Positions 1-10,560 of a DNA stretch of 64,000 nucleotides are shown piece after piece. How positions within the stretch are numbered: the first letter of the stretch is position 1; each line of letters begins with the position of its first letter. The translations under genes were made by a program, and so were the position numbers. The notes below the pieces were generated by a model. That model did no database searches. It saw only the letters and a list, made by a program, of their open reading frames with translations, and was not told where the DNA came from. Source of the stretch: Owenia fusiformis (lineage: Eukaryota; Annelida; Polychaeta; Sabellida; Oweniidae); assembly GCA_903813345.2 (NCBI GenBank), contig CAIIXF020000005.1:21145375-21209374 (forward strand), in the 5' to 3' direction.

Positions 1-670
1 AGATTACACCCTGTGTATGGTCTGTACATATTAAAAATGAACTAAAGGGGCAAAATCAATTTTCCTCGGGATATCTGACAGAACAGTCACGGGGTCTAAC
101 AGTCACTTCTAATGAAGCATAACCATCATCCATTATGAGATCATACAATTCACATGACCATTATAATAGTTCACAACAGTCAAGAGCCCATATTGTTTGA
201 CAATTTAATGTGTTTGATAGCTCATTTGACAACTCATTATGTATTTAAACATGGTTAATGGGGGCTATTCTAGCTAGTTTTTTTTATTTGCCCCGGGTGC
301 CTTGATTTCAAGTTACTATGACAACCATTTCTTATTTAATATTTCTGTTATTCTGAATATTGTTTGTTGGATTAATAAAACATTCCATGCTGCACATTCT
401 GTGAAAATTTTATAGGAAAATATTGAAAAAATAAAGAAATTAGAGAGATATTATGAGAACTTTATGATCAACCCTCGTATACTAGTATATATTTTTAAAT
501 TATATTGTTACCATTGAAAAGATGACCATTCAATTGTCGATGTGTTAAATTTTTAGATTTTTTTATGACTGGTTTAAGAGAAACGTGTGTTCAAAAAGTT
601 CTCCATATCGATACCACTCCTTTTGAAGGTATTAAAGCATTACTTTGGGCCTAAGTGATTGATTTTATTG
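1..670. other. AT-rich DNA, no gene seen
   Basis: No open frame with recognisable protein similarity and no clear repeat structure. The short frames here have no family resemblance. Confidence 0.5.
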
Positions 671-678
671 TGTTTACA

Positions 679-708
679 CATGGGCTTTCAACTAGTTGAA
701 AGCCCATG
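679..708. repeat. perfect 30-nt palindrome
   Basis: The sequence equals its own reverse complement over 30 nt: the arm CATGGGCTTTCAACT is followed directly by AGTTGAAAGCCCATG with no loop. Short direct copies of GTTTACAC lie on both sides (673 and 709). Confidence 0.9.
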
Positions 709-877
709 GTTTACACTATTATCACTCACCAAAATGAAACAATTTTCTATCGTTGTCTGAATGGAATAGAGTGTAAAATGCATGGTGATTACGTTTTAAT
801 CGCCGAATTGACTTCAATTTTTCATACACCTGGCTTATTTTTCGTTCGAATGAAGACTGTTAAACTGATTCACCTAT

Positions 878-1417
878 CACTGCTACCCACCTAGTTACAC
901 AGACGTATCGTCAGTGTATCATGGCGGAACTACTTCCGGGACTAGGTTTCGGTAAGATTTTTTTATTTCCCGATTTACACCTACTTATAAGTCACATTGT
1001 GGATAATAATTTGGCTCGAAGTTAAGGAAGATAGTCTAGTTTGAGAATGTGTCGATGGTTTTAGGTTTTATATGTTAACGAAGACACAATTCACGTATTT
1101 AGTCCCTCGCTTTTGTTACACTGACAAACGACCAATATCAGTGTAATATTGGCAATATTAATGCCGATCGTCAGTGTAACAAAAGCGAGGGACTAAATAT
1201 GTGAAATGCGTCTTTGTCAACATACCAAACCTAAAACCATCGACACATTCTCAAACTAGACTATCTCCCATAACTTCGAGCCAAATTATAATCCACATCG
1301 TTACTTATAAGTAGATGTGAATCGAGAAATAAAAATATCTTACCAAATTCAAATCCCGGAAGTAGTTCAGCCATGATACACTGACGATACGTCTGAGTAA
1401 CTAGGTGGGTAGCAGTG
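878..1417. mobile_element. foldback MITE, about 540 bp, with 5-bp target duplication
   Basis: The left arm (878-1124) and right arm (1170-1417) are imperfect inverted copies around a 45-nt loop. The termini are CACTGCTACCCACCTAGTTA on the left and its reverse complement on the right. CCTAT flanks both ends (873-877 and 1418-1422), as expected for a 5-bp target site duplication. There is no coding capacity, so it would depend on a transposase in trans. The superfamily is uncertain: CACTG-type termini occur in CMC/Chapaev-like elements, but those usually duplicate a different number of bases. Confidence 0.85.
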
Positions 1418-1422
1418 CCTAT

Positions 1423-1790
1423 GGAATTCACCAATTTCACAGGTTGATATAAAAGAGGTTGATACGCAGCTTGCCGATGACAAAGATCCTAGTAATTGAA
1501 AATCTCATCTAAATATGACATCAGGTAAGTGCAATTACTGTACATCTAACTTAGTTTACATAGCTCATGAATTCCGAGAATAATGAATTTTAAACTTGTT
1601 ATTTTTATCATGTTTATCGCATAGAATTCCTTTAATTTATTGAAAATGTTGTATCTATGTGCCTTTCTAAAAACCATTTGACACACTACACCTGATCTTT
1701 TAGGTGCCTTTAAAACCTTATGGATATACATGTATCTTGGCAAAGACCAGACTTTACTAAAAAGTTCATCTGTTCATATACTTTCATATT
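1423..1790. other. 3' flank of TTI2
   Basis: AT-rich DNA just downstream of the TTI2 stop codon. It should hold the TTI2 3' UTR. I see no perfect AATAAA on the minus strand close to the stop, so the polyadenylation site is not placed. Confidence 0.4.
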
Positions 1791-3348
1791 TTACTCCTTA
1801 TTTGTAGATGTGCAAACATTTACAATAGCATTCTTAAAAATTTCATTGTCATGAACATCTTGAATTCCTGCCAATAATTTGACAATGTTTTCACCAGTTG
1901 AATAGTTCAACAGAATTAACACATCCTGAGCCTCTTGCATCAACATTTGTTTAACTGTTAAACTTGTTAAAGAATCATCTGTAGATATATCATCCATAAA
2001 CTTCAGGAGGCATTTCAGAATGTCATCTGAGTGATGTGGAATCCTTGGCCAGGCATATTTGATTGTCAAGTTCAGTGCTTTTAGAATGTTGATTCTGGAT
2101 GTTTCTTCTGGGCCATCATATATTTCTAAATAGTTAGCAACTATTGGAAGCAGCCGTTTGAGGAAGCGGACAATGGACAGTTTCATCTGTTCTATGTATT
2201 GGATAAGGATCCCTGAGTAAAATCGTCGAAATTTTATTTTGTCATCAATTTCCATATTTGTCAAAATTGTCTTTAGAATGCTGTCATAACGGGTAACACT
2301 TAGTGTTTTTTCCATCTTTGATCTATCAAGAATTTCAATAATGCTCAAAATACAGGCATGCACATTTTTGAGAAGTTTCTGATCATTAGTGTACAGTTGG
2401 CTTTCCAGAGCTGAGAAGAGAACATCTGCCCTGCCATACCTTAACAACTGTGTAGGGGCTACATTGTTTACTATGTGCTGTACACACTTTATTCCTGATA
2501 TTTTGTTTTTTGGGAGATAGTCATCGATGAGAAGTAACGCAGGTGGAAGTACATGGTCAATAAATTCACCAAGATGTGGATGACTCATTTTGAATAAGCA
2601 CCATCTATAGCAATGCAAGGCCATCGGATTTCGTTTCCAACATTCCTTACTTAGGGCTGGTTGAAGCTGTTTTAAGACAGTCGCAATTAATCCATCAGGG
2701 AAAAGAGTATTTTCTGTTCCACTTAATAATTCCAGTAAGTCATTTGCATCACAGAGATTGATTATGTGATCTATAAGACATGAGTGCAGATTTATGCATT
2801 TCTTCATTCCACCATAAACTTGGAGTGCAGCAACTAGAAGCTAAAATAAAGGCTGACGGTGCAAGAGATTTCATGAGTGGCTCTTTATAGAGTTGTTTAA
2901 CTTCCTTTTCCATAGTCAATAACATTTTAAAATAATCAGTCAACAGATTTAACAGTTTTTCAGAGAATGCGCTGATATCAATGAAGTCTGATCTTTCCAA
3001 TGGGACATCTTCATTGTGTGACAATGTGTGTATGCTTTTCTTCAAAAGTAGTTTGAAGATCGAACAATATTTTTCAATGATGTCAACTGCAGATTTTGAC
3101 TTGTTTGGGAAAATAAAGTATGCATCAGATGTGTGTAGAAACTCATTCATAATGTCAACAGATTTCTGATTACAATTATTTTGATCAATAACCTCCTTTA
3201 TTTTGGATAATATTATCTGCAGACTGTCTGACGAATTCATTATATCTAGATCTACCTTTGAATTCAATTTGTTGGAACCAAAATTCAATTGAATCAGTTT
3301 CTCCAAAGAGTTTTCACTTTTTGCCGTATCAATTTCAAATTTGGATCT
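1791..3348 (-). CDS. TTI2: TELO2-interacting protein 2 (TTI2), broken by a +1 frame change
   Basis: TTI2 is a subunit of the TELO2-TTI1-TTI2 (TTT) co-chaperone complex, which stabilises PIKK kinases such as mTOR, ATM and ATR. This function comes from the family, not from the sequence. The C-terminal frame (1791-2840) has the conserved stretch ALLLIDDYLPKNKISGIKCV followed by VQHIVNN, RADVLFSALESQLYT and YLEIYDGPEETSRINILKAL, matching the position and spacing in vertebrate TTI2. The N-terminal part is in another frame (2752 up to at least 3240, first ATG at 3238-3240, MNSSDSLQIIL). It ends with a conserved Trp segment (SLWWNEEMHKSA). Frame 1 stops at 2749-2751 and frame 2 is open only below 2841, so the shift falls in 2752-2840, by homology at about 2780-2795. 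A stop at about 3349-3352 lies directly before a possible acceptor (CTCTAG|AGATCC), so a short 5' exon may exist (donor GTGAGT, minus strand, 3416-3421). Total length, about 480 residues, fits the family. Confidence 0.85.
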
Positions 3349-3415
3349 CTAGAGCACTCCTTAATGACAATGTTTATGTTCCTTGTGTAATAATTGTTCC
3401 AATCACAGAGATTAC

Positions 3416-3540
3416 ACTCACAGTGACTAAAATTATTCAGATTTTGAAATGAAGCTCTAGACCACGGTGGCTGCCATTTTGAACCCGTGATATATACACC
3501 GAACGAAATTTGAGCATCCCGGGAACAGAAAGTATTCATA
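3416..3540 (-). promoter_or_regulatory. possible TTI2 5' UTR exon with splice donor
   Basis: On the minus strand a consensus donor GTGAGT (3421 down to 3416) sits about 70 nt before the possible acceptor at 3349. The intron would be only about 70 nt. No frame across this join adds a clear N-terminus, so it would be 5' UTR. A YY1-like motif, CAAAATGGCAGCC, lies at about 3469-3483 (minus strand), typical of housekeeping promoters. The same motif is also common inside repeats of this window, so its weight is limited. Confidence 0.3.
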
Positions 3541-3811
3541 CATACTTTACTTGGTACTTTTGATCATTTCAAATCTATAAATGAAGTTTATTTGTAATCA
3601 AATGAGCATTTTAACAGTGAAATAAAATCTAGAATTTATGAAAATGATTAAATATGATCGATCCCCCAAAACGCGGAAGTTGCAATATGGTGTCACTACG
3701 GTAAATCATTGAAAAATATTGAAAAAAATCACAAAATTCAAGTTCTGGGGTACATATCGCCATTTTCGAACGAACTAGCCCATACAATGACTATATTTCT
3801 GCGTTCCCCTA

Positions 3812-4738
3812 TACAGGGTGTCCCAAGAAAAGGAAACCAGCAATAGATTGCTTATTTCTCAAATATGAATAATGATAAGAAAATTTCACAGCTACCATCT
3901 GATAGATTATGATGTCCTCTTTCTTATGATACCAAAGTTGTCTGAGTTTGTACCACTTTCAGCCAAGTCAATTTCACCATCATAATAAAGTGATAAGTAA
4001 CAACAAACATCAGGATATTACACATTACACATATCATATTTAACACCCCTTTTAAATCCCAATGTCCATTCAAAGTTGTTTTAACCCCAGTATCCTTCAA
4101 CATGACCCCCATTCCTTTCAATGCAAATGTCTGCCCTTGATCTCATCGCACGCACTGCATCCCTGATGATGTCTCTCTGTCCCCTTAGATCCTCCACTGC
4201 TGCGACAATCCTGGCCCTTAGATCATCAACGTCTCTTGGTGGTGTTGTGAAGACTTTACCCTTGAGATAACCCCAAAGGAAGAAGTCGCAGGGTGTCAGG
4301 TCTGGGGATCTCGGTGGCCACTCAATCTCGTGGTTCAAGGCGTACTCTAAACTGATAAGCAAACTGCTGAAGGCTCCCACTTCTGAGCCACTCACTTACT
4401 ATGCATATTCTTTGATCTTGGGTCAGCTGCATGAACTTGCTATGTTGAATGCTTGTTCAGAAATGTGTATTTCGAATAGGACATGGTCTTGCATAGCCAT
4501 TTTAATCCCTCATTGTTCAGCCATTCATGACAGAAAAAGTGGCACAAACCAATTTCTGACATGGTCACTTAAATCTCTTAGAACTCAGTCATCCGTGAAG
4601 AAAAATAAACACCTTTGGTATCATAAGAAAAAGGACATCATAACCTATCAGATGGTAGCTGTGAAATTTTCCTATTATTATTCATATTTGAGAAATAAGC
4701 AATCTATTGCTGGTTTCCTTTTTTTGAGACACACTGTA
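3812..4738 (-). mobile_element. mariner-type element, internally deleted
   Basis: Inverted terminal repeats of about 130 bp (3812-3945 and about 4605-4738) start TACAGGGTGTCCC and TACAGTGTGTCTC, with TA at both ends. On the minus strand a short N-terminal transposase piece (MQLTQDQRICIVSEWLRSGS, from about 4431) is joined out of frame to a C-terminal piece (4081-4395). The C-terminal piece has the catalytic-region signature EWPPRSPDLTPCDFFLWGYL, containing the third Asp of the mariner DDD/E triad, and ends CIERNGGHVEGYWG. The middle of the transposase, including the first two acidic residues, is gone. This is a dead, non-autonomous copy. Confidence 0.9.
4081..4395 (-). pseudogene. mariner transposase, C-terminal fragment
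   Basis: A 104-codon open frame of which about the last 80 residues look like a mariner/IS630 transposase C-terminus (WPPRSPDLTPCDFFLWGYLK, then DDLRARIVAAVEDL and CIERNGGHVEG). The apparent start is an in-frame GTG in out-of-frame sequence, not a real initiation codon. It lies inside the 3812-4738 element. Confidence 0.85.
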
Positions 4739-5235
4739 CATAACCTTCATCTTGACACTATATTTAACATAGGGTTTGCGTCTCGATTTTTAAATATCAC
4801 TACGCCAACATAGGGACTCATTTTTAGGTAAAATCCCTACTTCACCGATGAAAATTAACGAGTAAAGTAGTTCCAGTTTACGGGACTATATTCTTGCGAT
4901 TTTTTTCTTAAAATGGCACATTTAGAAAGTACTTGGACTCAGCTTTACAGACATACCTCAAATGGCCACATTGCATACACTTAAACCTACTATACAGTAT
5001 ACACACAATTGAAGTTGGCATGGCTTCGTTTTTAAAGTATAAAAAACACCGTCCTAACCAGGGGAAGAATTACTCCGCGGAACCCTTTCGGCCATGTCTC
5101 TTGCCAGTTTGAAATGGTTGAGAGCTTACTCATTGGAAAATGATCTATAGGTTCTTAAATACGCTGTAGAAGCGCAAACTTTATGTGGTGCGCGAAAGCT
5201 ATCATATTCACGTCAGAGACGCACGTACAATGAGA
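4739..5235. other. unique AT-rich DNA
   Basis: No coding frame or repeat recognised. CpG dinucleotides become more frequent from about 5060 onward, towards the putative promoter and exon at 5298. Confidence 0.4.
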
Positions 5236-5248
5236 GTTGCTATGCAAC
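5236..5248. promoter_or_regulatory. X-box-like palindrome GTTGCTATGCAAC
   Basis: A 13-nt inverted repeat resembling, but not fully matching, an RFX X-box. It sits about 60 nt upstream of the ATG of the putative exon at 5298, in a locally CpG-containing stretch with a CACGTCA half-site nearby (about 5209). The regulatory role is inference. Confidence 0.25.
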
Positions 5249-5297
5249 GTATTGACCCGGATATAACAAGAAATGAGACGCCACGACACTTCCTAAA

Positions 5298-5356
5298 ATG
5301 GAAACCGGAATGTGCACGCTCCGCACATTTCTCCCAATATCTTCAGTTGTATTGAG
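5298..5356 (+). ncRNA. putative first exon of an unrecognised spliced transcript
   Basis: An ATG in AAAATGG context opens METGMCTLRTFLPISSVVL and runs into a consensus donor (GAG|GTAAGA at 5357). Joined to the candidate exon at 8314, the frame gives only about 42 codons before a stop, so the transcript would be essentially non-coding or encode a small peptide. I do not recognise the peptide. The evidence is splice signals and higher CpG content only. Confidence 0.25.
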
Positions 5357-5572
5357 GTAAGATTCAAATGAACTAATTATTTGTATTCCTGGGATCAATA
5401 GCTTTAGAATGATATCAGATTATATGGACATTTCTGGATATTTTTTATAAAAAATCCACTTGAAGTTGATCAAAATATGTACACGTGTTTTCTTACGGCA
5501 AGCGTTCGTTGAATTATACCAGCGTCCCTTTGGTTTTGGAAGATATCCTTTCGTCTATGTTAGGACCATGGT

Positions 5573-6470
5573 ATGGTTGAACAAATGTCAAAATTTGATC
5601 AATATTGCATTCAATCTGTAAAATTTATCAATAATTTTGTGGGTTATTTTTGGTCCATTTTTCCGAATGATTTTTCAGTTTTCAGCGTCTGTGTGCTAAG
5701 GATGTTTATGTTTTTTTTTCATATTCTTATTTTTTATGGAGCATGGTCCTATCTCATTGCATGTGCAGTTGCTAAGCCCAACTCCTTGTATTTTTCTTCA
5801 TCGAGCGGACTTTATATGGTCTGGGATCACAAATATGGGTCCACGAGCCACTTTGACTCCTTTCAATACCAAATATGGTAATGAATGAATCTAAAATGTC
5901 GATAAAATAAAAGTAAAGATGCGTACCAATATTTTCCTTCGATATCGAAGTCAAACTTTCAATATTTCTTTCGCAAATTCAATTGTCATACCCTTGACGA
6001 TGCTAAAAATGTGATTTTGGCCTTTTTTCTAGATCAATTTCCTTCATAGATCTAGACATGTTAGAAGTACTTTACTAGGTGATGAAATTCCTTGAAAAAT
6101 AAATTAGGCCTATTCAAATGACAAACATAAATACCAAAATCAATTTGACGTATCTAAACCAAATCTTTAATAATATCTGCGGTAGGCCTAATTATGTTAT
6201 TTTGGATTTTTTCCTCTCCCAAGAAATTTTTGAAAAACTGATTGAGTGCTTTTGAAAGTAATGTAGACCCATTATATTTACTTTCTAATTTGGAGGAAAA
6301 ATTGTTATCTTAGGAAAATATTTACAAATATGACCTTTATTTTGAAACCCCCCCCCCCTTAAAAATAAATTTAGATTTGTATTGAACTCAAATACTCAAT
6401 GAGGTTAGATTTTGGTCCATTTTTCCTGAAATTCCTGAAGACTTTAAGCCATGTAGTGTTATTATATAGG
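5573..6470. other. AT-rich intergenic DNA with a C11 run
   Basis: Open frames here (for example 5573-5881) show no family resemblance and AT-driven composition. A homopolymer of C occupies 6348-6358. No gene supported. Confidence 0.4.
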
Positions 6471-8313
6471 CCTATTGTAAATAAAACCAAGAAATACCCA
6501 AATAATTAATACATGATTTAAGACTTGATTTGTCTCAATTTTGGGTCTACAAATTGAAACTAAAAACACTTTTTATGTACAGTACTTTTAAAATATTCAC
6601 CACATCCAATGTGCAATCAATATATATACATGTATATGTGATTCTTGCAGATGAAAGAATAAGACATGACAGAAATGAGAGACTTAGGCCTATACTAGAA
6701 CTAGAAGGTTTTCGATTGATGTCCATGCAATCCCAATGATGAAGATGGTGGAAAAATATCAACACCAATGGATACACTACTTCCATTAAATTCATAGAGG
6801 TTTGTAAACTAGACTTCATGTAATATATATTTACTAGCAACACTCTTAGCCTAGTAGGGGTTCTTAATGACCATTAAAATTCATTATTTTAATAGGTCTG
6901 AAAGTATGAAAGATTGGGAATTAAAAACTCAGAAATATCCCAGTCAGTTTACTCATGCAAATAATTTGTGGTAGGTCATGAAACACCCTAAGACATTTAA
7001 GTATTTTTAACTTATTCTAGGAAAGACAAGTCAAATACTATAGGTGTCCTTTAAAGAGGGGAAAATATTGGTTACCCATCCAGCGCTCTTACTAGTAAAT
7101 TATTCAGTGTTACTGTAACAATTAGTCATAACATTTTTTCAAATTCATTCCATTAAGAGATATTGGCTCATTAAAGGGACATTCCTGGCCAGACCATTTC
7201 TCTCACAATATGATAGCTATAACCATATAATCGTTTCCATAATATTTGCAAAATGCAGACAATTGGTTTGATATATTCAATGTTGATCAATTGTCTAGAT
7301 ACATGAGATAGAAATACTTGATTTACATCATTAAATATTCAGAATTCAAGAAGTTAAATATGAAAATTGATCAACTGATGAACATTCAAGTTTAATGGAG
7401 CTTTCTGTTATACCTGCCATGCATGCTATTTACCCCAAGTTAGCCACCTGGTGGTGAAACTGGCATTAGTATTATTAAAAATGCAGTGCTTTTTCAAGTA
7501 GGGTTGGCTTATATTAAACTTAGAATTAAGGAAGACATTTTACACATCTATTATAAAATTTTGAAAAAAAGCTGAGGTCAGATAGCTATATTAAAGGGGC
7601 AACAAGGACTCTAGAGAGAAATTTCAAATTTTTTTATTTTTCTGAGCTATCAGGTCAATATTTGGCTTGACGTCTTCTTTGACATACCTATTTTCTGAAA
7701 ATGTATGGATAAACTATCAATTCCAGCATCAAGAAGTGTAAATTCAGTTCAAAGCTGCTATAAACAGATAAAGGGAGTCACACTTATAAATTTTTAAGAT
7801 TCACCGCGTTTCAAGAGGAATATCAGCTGAAATAATGTTCATCCAGGGGGTTTCTTTGTAGATTATAAAAACATGTTAGTCTTGATGAAATATCCAAACT
7901 CAAATATATTTTGACACTGGTCGATGATCTGCACTTATTGTTCCACCTTTAACCGAGGGAGATATGTCTAACTTCTAGAGATAACAACATATGTTTGAAT
8001 TGATGGAAATTGTGTTGAGACCATTTTGTAGGGCACATATTGTATGTTAAAAAGATATTTCAGCAGTGATGTCTCAAACAGAGAAAATTTGGAGATTTGT
8101 CATGACACATGTAGAATACAGATCATGATCAAGTGACAAGCAAAAAGAATTAAACAAACACATTTTTATAATCAACATTTTCACTTTTATCTGAATTTTT
8201 GTGAATTGAACTGCAATAATAAAGAAAATTGAATAAATGTTCCAATTGTTATTGGCCCACCCTGTATCTATGTAAATTAACAACATACTAGTATATTCAT
8301 TTATGTTTTACAG

Positions 8314-8469
8314 GCTTTGTCTCCAAGATGCCTTGGGTGCACAGAAGGTTGGCTTTGGTGGATGGTTATGCCTAAGTACCTGAGTGATGAAGTAAACAAG
8401 ATGACTTAAGGCAAATAACAGTCATTTGAGACTGTTTGACATTATACAAAACTAGCTACAGGTACAGAG
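8314..8469 (+). ncRNA. putative internal exon of the same transcript
   Basis: Preceded by TTTATGTTTTACAG and followed by GTAAGAGATC (8470), so both ends match splice consensus. It is 156 nt long, less AT-rich than its surroundings, and has stops in all frames. It would be the middle of a three-exon plus-strand RNA (5298, 8314, 10085). Confidence 0.3.
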
Positions 8470-8487
8470 GTAAGAGATCAAGTAATA

Positions 8488-8932
8488 TACAGTAAAACCT
8501 GTATTATCTGAACACCATTGGGAATGGCCAGAAAGCATTCAGATGAAGAAATGTATTGATTTCGAAGTTTCTCTATCCGCAAGATTGTGGATTTTTAAAA
8601 AATATTTCTGCATTCTCAATGAATATTATTATTCCTATTGACCATCTGGCTTCATGGCATCCAAAATCTGAGGACATTTCATATTTCTCAGAAGTTTTGA
8701 TATCAAATCAATATTTGACAAGTTTTGTAAGAAAATTGTGAAAAGTGTTCGGATTACACATGTTAACTTTTCAAATATGAGTGTTCACTGTTCAAATTAG
8801 GACGTTGTCGGGTTTCAAGGTTTTTTTAACATGGGAGTCAAGTCAATGGGAGGAAAAATGGAGCCAGAAAATGTGTTAGCATTGGAAGGTGTTTGGATCA
8901 GCCAGGTGTTCAGATATACAGGTTTTGCTGTA
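8488..8932. mobile_element. pogo/Tigger-like MITE
   Basis: Terminal inverted repeats CAGTAAAACCTGTATTATCT on the left and the reverse complement of CAGCAAAACCTGTATATCTG on the right, with TA immediately outside both ends (8488-8489 and 8931-8932). CAGTAAAACCTG-type ends with a TA target are typical of the pogo/Tigger branch of Tc1-mariner. About 445 bp with no transposase. It starts 18 bp after the putative splice donor at 8470. Confidence 0.75.
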
Positions 8933-9199
8933 TGGGATAAACTCATCATCTTTGTTATCAAAATAACATTATAAGGAAAATGTTTGCATCTTATTTAAGT
9001 AATGATAATTCTTCATTTTCTAGCCCTATTTAAAAAGAAAACTACATATAGGCCTACATAATTTGGTCCTGATTACAATTTTTATTGTGATATTGTTATG
9101 GTCTCAATTTTTCTTTTTTGATGGTGGTTGGTGCTTGGCGGTTGATTGTTGGCGGTTTGTGTCTGTAACAAATTCTTACAACTTCCAATAACTTAACAA

Positions 9200-9910
9200 A
9201 TACTGTTTAGACTGACTTCAATTTTTTTCAAAATCATCATTATGTTTTCAGAATTATAAATCTGACTATATATTTAAGATTTGACCTTCAATGACATTTT
9301 CAAGGTCAAGAAAGGTCAAAAAGGTCTTTTTTCAACTTGTTTCAAATTGACCAATTTTTTTTTCAAAATCATCTACAAGTTATCAGAAGTTCAAATCTGA
9401 CTTTAGATTTGAGATTTCACCTTCAATGACCTTTTCAAGGTCAAAAAGGTCTTTTTCAACTTGTTTCAAATTGACCAATTTTTTTCAAAATCATCTACAA
9501 TTTATCAGAAGTTCAAATCTGACTTTAGATTTGAGATTTCACCTTCAATGACCTTTTCAAGGTCAAAAAGGTCCAACTTCAAAAATTGACCAACTCCTTT
9601 TTTCAAAACCATCTACATGTTCTCAACAGTTCAAATATAACTATAGATTTGACCTTCAATGGCATTCTCAAGGTCAAAAAAGATTTGACCTTCAATGACA
9701 TTCTCAAGGTCAAATTGAAATTGACCGATTTCTTTTTCAAAATCATCTACAAGTTCTCAGAAGTTCAAATCAGACTTTAGATATGAGCTTCAATTACTTT
9801 CTCGGGGTCAAAAAAGTCTTTTTTTCTACTTGTTTCAAATTGACCAATTTATTTTTTCAAAATCATCTACAAGTTCTCAGAAATTCAAATCTGACTTAAG
9901 ATTGAACTCA
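9200..9910. repeat. six-unit tandem array, about 120 bp per unit, rich in TCAAGGTCA
   Basis: The segment TTCAAAATCATCTACAAG recurs at about 9224 (diverged), 9361, 9484, 9602, 9733 and 9855, giving spacings of 117-137 bp. Each unit carries CTTCAATGACCTTTTCAAGG followed by TCAAAAAGG. A related unit occurs at 34110-34320. Confidence 0.85.
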
Positions 9911-10084
9911 TAATATTGTGAGCGCCTAGTTGATGAGATTTTGTCATGTTAATGTCTTGTTAACACCATGATTGGAATACCAATTTAGACAATGCTAAGC
10001 TTGAATGAAGTAACTGCATTCATATTTCTTTTATATCATAGTGATACATGCAATTTGTTACTTTTGTGTGATATTCACTTTCAG

Positions 10085-10560
10085 GTGTGATCCATCAGGG
10101 GCCTTCGAAGTGAACTATAGCCTTGTATGACTGAGCCTTTTTACAGTGTATGTAAGCACATGCTACAGGAGACTATGACCAGAGAGACAATAATGAGTTT
10201 GACAAACGAGTCCATGGCAGTAGTGGAACTTACTGAGCACATTGACTTACTTTAATTTTTCTGTCTCTCTTTGGATTTATGGTATTTATGGCATTCAGAA
10301 TATAGACAATGGACACAGAACAAAAAGAACAACATCTGTTTTAATGACCATATCTCTCAACAGCTCAAGAAAATATGTTCCTTGTAAACACCATTCCTAA
10401 ACACATGTAGCTATGTACAGGATATCCATGAATCCATATTTACAAATACTAGTGATTTAATTATGAACTACAGAACACTTTATTCTTCTTCGGGATTTTG
10501 AAAATGTGGTGTGTAGTTATTCTGATAAAAATAAATCTATATTTTATGCATATTTTTGTC
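10085..10560 (+). ncRNA. putative terminal exon with polyadenylation signal
   Basis: Preceded by a pyrimidine-containing acceptor (TATTCACTTTCAG, ending 10084). No long frame. An AATAAA hexamer occurs at 10529-10534. This could end the transcript proposed from 5298 and 8314. Confidence 0.25.

Noticed and set aside
2771-2819. 49-nt mini-intron explaining the TTI2 frame change
   Set aside because: It has GT and AG ends and restores the frame, but it would remove the conserved Trp-containing segment; a single-base indel fits the family better. Kept only as an alternative.
3294-3539. 81-codon minus-strand frame upstream of TTI2 as its N-terminus
   Set aside because: It overlaps the TTI2 frame in a different phase, and the candidate splice joins do not give a continuous N-terminal extension.
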